Assembly: GCF_018687715.1 (NCBI RefSeq)
Contig: NC_056755.1
Location: 12,583,501-12,647,500 of the forward strand
From: Carya illinoinensis
Taxonomy: Eukaryota > Streptophyta > Magnoliopsida > Fagales > Juglandaceae
Reading direction: 5' to 3'
DNA length: 64,000 nucleotides
Every line of letters begins with the position of its first letter. Position 1 is the stretch's first letter. This document shows, in pieces, positions 57,385 to 64,000 of the stretch. The notes beneath the pieces are model-generated. The model ran no database searches. It saw nothing but the letters and a program-made list of their open reading frames with translations, and was not told where the DNA came from. The position numbers were made by a program, and so were the translations under genes.

Positions 57385-60038
57385 AACACCCAACAATATT
57401 TCTGTTGGGTTTTAGAAGAGACAAAGACCAAGTTCATTATGGAGTAAGGCATTGAATTCAGTGACCATCACTTCTCGCCACTATGGATATTTAATAGCTT
57501 CAATAAAACAGGTTGGATAGGATGGGACATTAGTAGAAACAACCATTAAAGCACGAGAAAGTGGATAACGAATGGTACCTTCAGTGAAACATTTTGGCTT
57601 AGAGTAGTAGAAGAGTAAGTCGAAATTTTGGACATGCTAGAGGCTGAGTTACTAGCTGAATCTTCAACTGTAGTGGAGCAGACAAAAACAGACCTAGGTT
57701 AGCGAGGTAGACTAGGAACATATCTACCATATTGTTGTGGCTACGAGGTGCCTAGCACAATAGTGTTAGTTGCTACAAAATAAGTTGAGGGTAAGAGAGG
57801 AGAGGAAATAGAGGCAATATATATAGAGGTCGAGCTCAAATTTGAAAGAGTTAGGTAATGAAAGAGTTGTTCATTAAAAACAACATTCTTAGATACATAA
57901 ACATGACCATAGGAGACATCAAGATATTTACATCCTCAGTGACACGAGTTGTAGCCAATGAAAATGCAAGTTTTGTATTCATGCTTATGATGGTTGTATG
58001 GGGTTAAGCAAGGCCAACATGCATAGCCAAAAACACCAAAGAATTTATATTGAGGTTTCTGATGAAACAACACTCAAATGGAGAGTGGTTATTTAAGATG
58101 GAAGTGAGAATACAATTTATTATATAGCTACTAGTGGTGAATACTTCTTCCCAAAACTGGGAAGGCATAAAGGAATGGGCAAGGAGAGACGGGCCTATTT
58201 CAACAATATGCGGATCATAGCGCTCAACGTGTCCATTTTGCTAATGGGTGTGTGGGCATGCAAGACGATGGATAATGCCATTGCTTTGACAAAAGGATTG
58301 AAGATGATGATACTCGCCACCATAGTCACTTTGAATTGATTTTATTTGTAAATTGAACTGGCATTCAACGAGTGCTTTAAACTTAAAGAAAATAGGCATA
58401 ACATCATATTTGAGTTTAATTGAAAATAACCAAATAAATTTACTAAAGTCATCAACAAAGCATATATTGTAGCGATACCCAAAATGAGATAGTAAAGGAA
58501 GGTCCCCATACATCAGTGAAAAAGAGCTTTAAAGGTTTAGTAAACTTAGACATAGACGCAACAAATGGTAAATTATGGCTCTTGGCCATTTCACACTCAG
58601 AGCATTCAAGCTCTCTTTCATTGAAGATAAAGGTAGGTAAAAATGAGACACCACTTTGGACATAGCAGGATAGGTTGAATGACTAAGATGTTGATGCCAA
58701 TCGCTAAGAGAAACATGAGCATCAAGAAGAGCCCAAGGAAAAGCGGAGTGAGAGGGTAGTTGCATGAAGTAGAGACCCTTATGAAGTACCATATGTGAAG
58801 AACAATCTTTGGTGAGAAAATGATTGACATGAAATTAAAAAAAGACATTGTTATCTCTAGCAAATTGTTGCACATAAAGAAGATTTTTAGACATAGCATG
58901 AACATGTTAGATGTCATTAAGCATAAATGTTTTGTTTGCAGTAAGGAGTTGAGAGGAAGCAATGTGAGAGATAGGCAAACCAATGCTATTACCAATCTAA
59001 ATGTGATATGTACCAATGTCTTCATCAGATCTAAAATTGCTAAGATCAGCAACGAGATGGTGTGTTGCTCTAGTGTCAAGATGTCATTCATTATCGAAAA
59101 CTTGATGGGGTCTAGTAGAGCTTGGGAAAAAGACTGAGAAGTGTTGTCATTTTGGTAGGAGAGATCAAAATAATTGAAGTATTTTAAGGCTATATCGCCA
59201 AACTTTCCACAAACCTGACATGTGGGACAAGAGCTTCCAACGATTGAGTTGGAGAGGAACCTTGTCCTTTACAAGAATTATTCCCCTTGGAACGATGTCT
59301 GGAACTAGCAGAACATTGGCCACGTCCCCTGTTGGAGTATTTCCAAGAGGCTAAGTTGGATGAAGAGTTTTTCAAATTGAAAGAGTGATGTTGGTGGTCC
59401 AAATGCATTTCATGAGAAAGGGGATGGCTATAAAGCTTTTCAAAACTCATAGGATCAATGTAGATGGTGAAAAATGTCACAAAAGGGTCATAATCTAAAT
59501 CCAAACCAACAAAAATGAAGGAGGTAACTTCATCATCCATCTAAGGATGTCCGGTGGCAGCAATGGGTGTCACAGAGTCATTTCACACGCCAAAAATAAT
59601 ATAGAATGTATAAATTTCGTTTCCTCAAATTTGCCAATTGAGTATGGTTATGAATAGATATGCACACGAGAATGAGTGTTGTTCATTCTCTCAAAGGCAA
59701 GCCACCTTGTGAGAAGTGGTATACCCAATTATTTGGGCAAGAGTTCCTTCTATCAAGGAATACATGAGTATGTTGATCAAGATTTGATCATGCTTGAGCC
59801 AATACAAGTAAGCTAGTTGTGGTAGTCATTTGTGTTGAGTCTGGGAGAGGGGGATGGAGTTGAACCATCAAGATATCTAAAAACTTCCTAGCCATGTAAA
59901 AAGGGAACTATTTGTGCTTTCCAAAAGATGAAAGTTTCCTTGTCAAGTTTCATACTAATTGATTGTGGGATGTTGATTAAGGGAGAGATGGAGGGTAGCT
60001 TGAGATGCAGAAGAATTAGAGTTAACAAAGGAAGACAT
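57385..60038 (-). pseudogene. Copia B gag, protease, integrase
   Basis: Minus strand, in order from right: gag start near 60038 (ATG, MSSFVNSNSSASQATLHLSL); the gag C-terminal part 59190-59540 (DDEVTSFIFVGLDLDYDPFV, then a basic Gly/Arg/Ser-rich stretch); protease-type remnants 58800-59150; GAG-pre-integrase 58529-58792 (LSDWHQHLSHSTYPAMSKV); integrase 58241-58513 (FVDDFSKFIWLF, IQSDYGGEY, RLACPHTH). At 57385-57560 comes the linker into RT (EVMVTEFNALLHNEL). Many stops. Its 5' LTR would lie beyond the window, behind the LTR inserted at 60048. Confidence 0.78.
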
Positions 60039-60505
60039 GATGACATTTGTAACAGCCCGCTAGAAATTTAATTGTGAAATTTCTATTAACTTTAGGAATC
60101 TCGTGAAAAACCCATAAGTTTTCACGAATCCATTAATCGTATAGGTTTTTGTCTAACTACATAGTTAGTGTTATTATTTACTATGGTATCAGAAGTGTAT
60201 TTTTTATTATTGGAGATAGTTAGAAGTGTCAAAATGTATTATGGTTTGTGCCATTAGACTCGGAGGGTTATTTAAAGTCTTATGGCGCAATAACATTTTT
60301 TTATATTTTCGGACAAAACGTCTGTTCAAAACTGTAGATATTATTGGATAAAAAGAAATATCTTGAGGTAATTTTCGTGAATATTATTGGGTAAAAATAT
60401 TTTGAGTTGATTTTTATAGATATTATTAGATAAAAATATCTTAAGTTGATTTTTGTAGATATTATTGGATAGAATATTATGAGATAATCTTTTATAGATA
60501 TTTTG

Positions 60506-63500
60506 TGTGACGCCCCCAAATTCCTTTTGGGATAGGACGGACATTTGAAGTGTCGAGACATGCAACACAAGGTTACCTGCCCCCGTTCATGACATATAAG
60601 ATGCAATAATCCTAACATGCATCTAACATTATGCAATATTCGCAGCGGATAATTTTTTTCTTTAGCAATACTATGCACCAAACTGAAAATATCCCAATAC
60701 TTAAAACATACTTCATACATAAAGATTCATTGAATAACTAAGATCACAGCACTAATCCAAAATAGTTATGATCCAATAGTACTGGAGATGCAACTCCATC
60801 GTACAAGTAGTAATTTAACTACTATATTAACATTAACGACGCACTGTCGTTCAGTCGACTGTGTCTAGTTGGTCAGCTCCTGATCCTCCTTCAGGTCCTG
60901 TAACAAGATCTACCATTCGGGGGGAATGGTAATTGGGACTACCACAGTGAGATTTGATTACAAATCTCAGCAAGTTAACAAAAAACTTCCATACAGACTA
61001 ATAATGCATGTATGACAGTAAAAGCATAAATGCATAATCAAATTCATAAGTAATTAAAGCATAACTTGACATACAACATAGCATAATTGACATAACTTAA
61101 ATTGAAACATGAACTGAACTTGACTTACAACTTGACTTAGCATGAACTTGCTCTGAAACTTGAATTAACATGAAAAATACATACTCCACAGTTGTTGTGG
61201 CCCCATGTATTCTACACAAACTTGACTTAACATGAAAAATACATACTCCACAGTTGTTGTGGCCCCATGTATTCTATACAAACTTGACTTAACATGAAAA
61301 ATACATACTCCACAGTTGTTGTGGCCTCATGTATTCTATGTGTAAATACATACTCCACAGTTGTTGTGGCCCCATGCATTCTACACATCACAATGCAGTT
61401 AAATACATACTCCACAGTTGTTGTGGCCCCATGTATTCTACATAAACTTGACTTAACATGAAAAATACATACTCCACAGTTGTTGTGGCCCCATGTATTC
61501 TATGTGTAAATACATACTCCACAGTTGTTGTGGCCCCATGTATTCTATACATCACTATGCAGTTAAATACATACTCCACAGTTGTTGTGGCTCCATGTAT
61601 TCTACATAAACTGAATATACTCAAGATGAAACGTGACTGGAATATGAAAGGACTGAAGCCCTGACGTAACATAACGTGACTTGAACATAATTTGAAATAC
61701 ATAACCAACTTGAGATAGTAACATTTCGTAACATGGCATAACATATAACAAACAACATATTTAGCATGACATATTTGTAATGTATAGTAATATATGACAG
61801 AATATATTGTGTAACAGATAAAAATTGATGACAGAATAAATTCTGTATAATAGACAATTACATGATAATTTGGTATGGCATGACATATATGATAACATAC
61901 ATACATACACTGTAATTCTTTTACTTAGCACACATACACAGTAGACTGCTAGTAAGTTAAAAGCTAACTTACCTTGATCTCCGCGTTTCTTATAAAACCT
62001 CAAGCGCGATCACGAGCAACTGTAATTAGTGATTCTAAAAATTAGTACTAAATCACTAATAAATTGAATATGGAAAATACTAACTTAAATAGTAAAATTT
62101 CCATTTTACTCTTTACATGTGGGAAAATAACCGTTTAACCCATAACTTAAGGATTTTGCATACTAACTCCAAAAGTTTCCAAAATTTACATTCCTCATGT
62201 AAATTTTGTCCTAAACTTAAATATCAACTCAGAAAAATTAAAAACTAATCACAACTATTAAAACTCCATAGAGTCGAAATTCTCATGTGCTATTTCTATT
62301 GATTTTTGTTTCCAACTTGTTTTGATCAGCCTTTTGATCTATGACTTATAAATATGTGATCTTCAAACCAAACCATCACATGGTTTAAAAAGATGTCCTA
62401 AAACATATATAAGCTTCTAATTCAAGATCACATGGTTAAAATTAATCCAAACATAAATTTAGCCAAGAACATCCACACTTTAGCTTATTTGAATATCTCT
62501 TTGTATAAAATTTCATATCTTTGAAACTAACATCAAATATCTTTAAAATAATAATATAACATGTATATAAGATGCTTAGAATCCTCCAATAAAATTATCA
62601 AAGTCATTGGAATAGATTTAGACCACCAAAGAGTTAAACTTTCTCAAAACAGAAACTGTTTTTCTTCTTTCAGTTTCTAAGTTTCTAAATCTAAGAAAAT
62701 CTTTCATCAAAACTTTTAATCATGCAAAACTCCTCAACCAATAGTCATATATACATGTTAACAATACTCCATAAAAATTTTGGACCAATATCTATCCATT
62801 AGCTTGGTCAAAAACTCCAAACTATAACATATTCTCCAGTTTATCTCCCAGAATGACCTTTCTATAGTTTACATAATATTTGACTGACCAAATGATCTTC
62901 AAATGGGGCAAATAAGATATCCATGTAAACTAGACTCAAAAAGGAACAACTTATATGAAGGAGACTTTATGATAAAATACTTACAAAAGCTTCAAAATGG
63001 ACGTGCAAAAGAACTCCTAAAAGCTGTCCGAGAGAAAGTGTTTGATATTCTTTTAAAGGAATGTGTAAATGAAGATAAGTTCGTGGGTGATGGCTGGAGA
63101 TGCTTATGGATGAGATAAGGGAGATGATAAGGCTGGAGTTGAGAGTTGAGTGTGGTTTTCTCCTACCCAAAATATCTATAAAAGATTATCTCAAAATATT
63201 CTATCCAATAATATCTATAAAAATTCAGCTCAATATATTTTCCAAATGTGGAGTAGACTTGGAAGAGTAAGGTGACTAAAATCTTTCCATGTGTATTTTA
63301 AATCTCTATTCTTAAGATATTTTTCAAATGTGTATTTTGCTTAGGTGTCATGATCTCACACCTTGATTTCCTTCACAATTCCATCTAATGGTTTCTCTTT
63401 GTGCCAAGTATCTAATACTATTCATTATGTGTGGTTAAGATCTTGCCAAGTGTCCAAATAAAATATCGCTAACCTAATTTGGACATTTCACATTGTGATT

Positions 63501-63810
63501 TTGAAAACACTGCGCTTAGTACATTTACCAAGGTTACTATTCACTCCAAAAATAAACGTAATAAGCTTAGTACTGAAAAATCCTAAATATTCAATTAAGC
63601 CTAGTGGTGTAGACTATAATGTATTCTGACACTTCTAACTATCTCAAATAATTAAAATTGCATTTCTGGCACCATAGTGAGTGATAACACTAACTATGTT
63701 GACAGGCTAAAACCTATGTGATTAGTCGATTCGTGTAAACTTACGGAGTTTTCACGAGGTTCTTAAAGTCAAAAGAAATTCCACAATTGAATTTCTAGCG
63801 GGCTGTTACA
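60506..63810 (-). mobile_element. 3.3-kb solo LTR, opposite orientation, same family
   Basis: On the minus strand it runs TGTAACAGCCCGCTAGAAAT ... GAATTTGGGGGCGTCACA, with TG..CA ends, and is flanked by a perfect 5-bp duplication TTTTG (60501-60505 and 63811-63815). I find no primer binding site, no coding domains and no second LTR, so it is most simply a solo LTR left by recombination. Its first ~645 bp are the inverted counterpart of 60048-60505 plus 63811-64000, with indels. It contains the eight-copy hairpin array at 61176-61601. Confidence 0.75.
61176..61601 (+). repeat. Eight-copy tandem hairpin repeat
   Basis: A 36-nt core starts at 61176, 61238, 61300, 61345, 61402, 61464, 61509 and 61566. 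Each reads AATACATACTCCACAGTTGT followed by TGTGGCCCCATGTATT with few changes. The outer arms AATACAT/ATGTATT (7 bp) and inner arms CCACA/TGTGG (5 bp) can pair. Spacings are 62, 62, 45, 57, 62, 45 and 57 bp, so three units (164 bp) form a higher-order repeat. Confidence 0.92.
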
Positions 63811-64000
63811 TTTTGGGTAAGAGAAAACCACACTTAACTCTCAACTCCAGCCTTATCACCTCCCTTATCTCATCCATAAATGTGTCCAGCCAGAACCCAT
63901 GAACTTATCTTCAATTACTCCTTCTAATAAAAGATTATCAAACACTCTCTCTCGGACAGATTTTAGGAGATCTTTTGCATGCCCATTTCGAAGCTGTTGT

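Larger units (their letters stand above)
60048..64000 (+). repeat. TGTAACAGCC-type LTR, interrupted, running off the window
   Basis: Begins TGTAACAGCCCGCTAGAAAT at 60048, ten bases upstream of the copia B gag start, and runs to 60505. It resumes at 63811 after an inserted 3.3-kb element and continues past the window end. The two parts join as ..GATATTTTG / GGTAAGAGAAAACC, matching the minus-strand inner LTR, which reads GATATTTTGGGTAGGAGAAA at the same place. Confidence 0.75.

Noticed and set aside
61176..61601. CRISPR-like array of 36-nt repeats
   Set aside because: The spacers are themselves repeats of two or three types (CTTGACTTAACATGA and GCAGTT versions), and the unit is inside a plant LTR. 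It is a tandem repeat.
61227..61906. Minus-strand open frames of 62 and 172 codons
   Set aside because: They are translations of the hairpin repeat (recurring GATTTVEYVF-type peptides) and disappear outside it.

Overview
This window looks like nuclear DNA from a eudicot plant, most likely a woody species; a Fagales or Juglandaceae tree is my guess, not shown by the sequence. The signs are spliced genes with GT-AG introns, UGT85-type and EPFL-type genes, AT-rich spacers full of MITEs, a tRNA-derived SINE family, and nested LTR retrotransposons. There are no bacterial operons, rRNA genes or convincing tRNA genes.

Layout. 1-7.4 kb: a minus-strand Ty1/copia element (copia C) split by a decayed plus-strand Ty3/gypsy element (gypsy D). 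7.3-20.7 kb: two near-identical UGT85-type glucosyltransferase genes facing each other (8264-9921 plus, 17724-19381 minus). Between them lie a small coiled-coil gene (12206-12589 minus), a 142-codon intronless gene behind a 43-bp tandem repeat (16061-16489 plus), and a possible gene fragment. The block is flanked by direct, not inverted, copies of a ~650-bp segment. 20.7-28.7 kb: spacer with a LINE remnant and MITE/hAT-like repeats. 28.7-42.5 kb is the ordinary gene-bearing part, all minus strand: an 11-exon plastid-type HAD hydrolase (At4g39970-like, 315 aa), a two-exon secreted EPFL cysteine-rich peptide (132 aa), and a three-exon putative plastid membrane/coiled-coil protein (278 aa) whose 3.3-kb intron carries two SINEs and LINE tails.

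42.8-64 kb is a transposon-in-transposon stack. The oldest layer is a minus-strand copia (copia B) whose gag, integrase and RT pieces can be read across the whole interval. It was hit by (i) a ~10-kb LTR element without recognisable protein domains (43317-53335) holding a ~6.3-kb array of ~95-bp units, each with three short palindromes; (ii) a plus-strand copia (copia A, 53665-57379) with a perfect CCAAC target duplication; and (iii) a TGTAACAGCC-type LTR (60048 to beyond the end), itself interrupted by an opposite-orientation 3.3-kb solo LTR of the same family (60506-63810, TSD TTTTG) that carries eight copies of a 36-nt hairpin.

The genes do not form a pathway. The UGTs act on small-molecule acceptors in the cytosol, the HAD and membrane proteins are probably plastidial, and the EPFL peptide is a secreted signal. 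The features I find least ordinary are the three-palindrome array, the hairpin array in the solo LTR, the 142-aa gene with its repeat-bearing promoter, and the UGT pair whose first exons differ more than their introns. All assignments come from reading the sequence; no database search was run.
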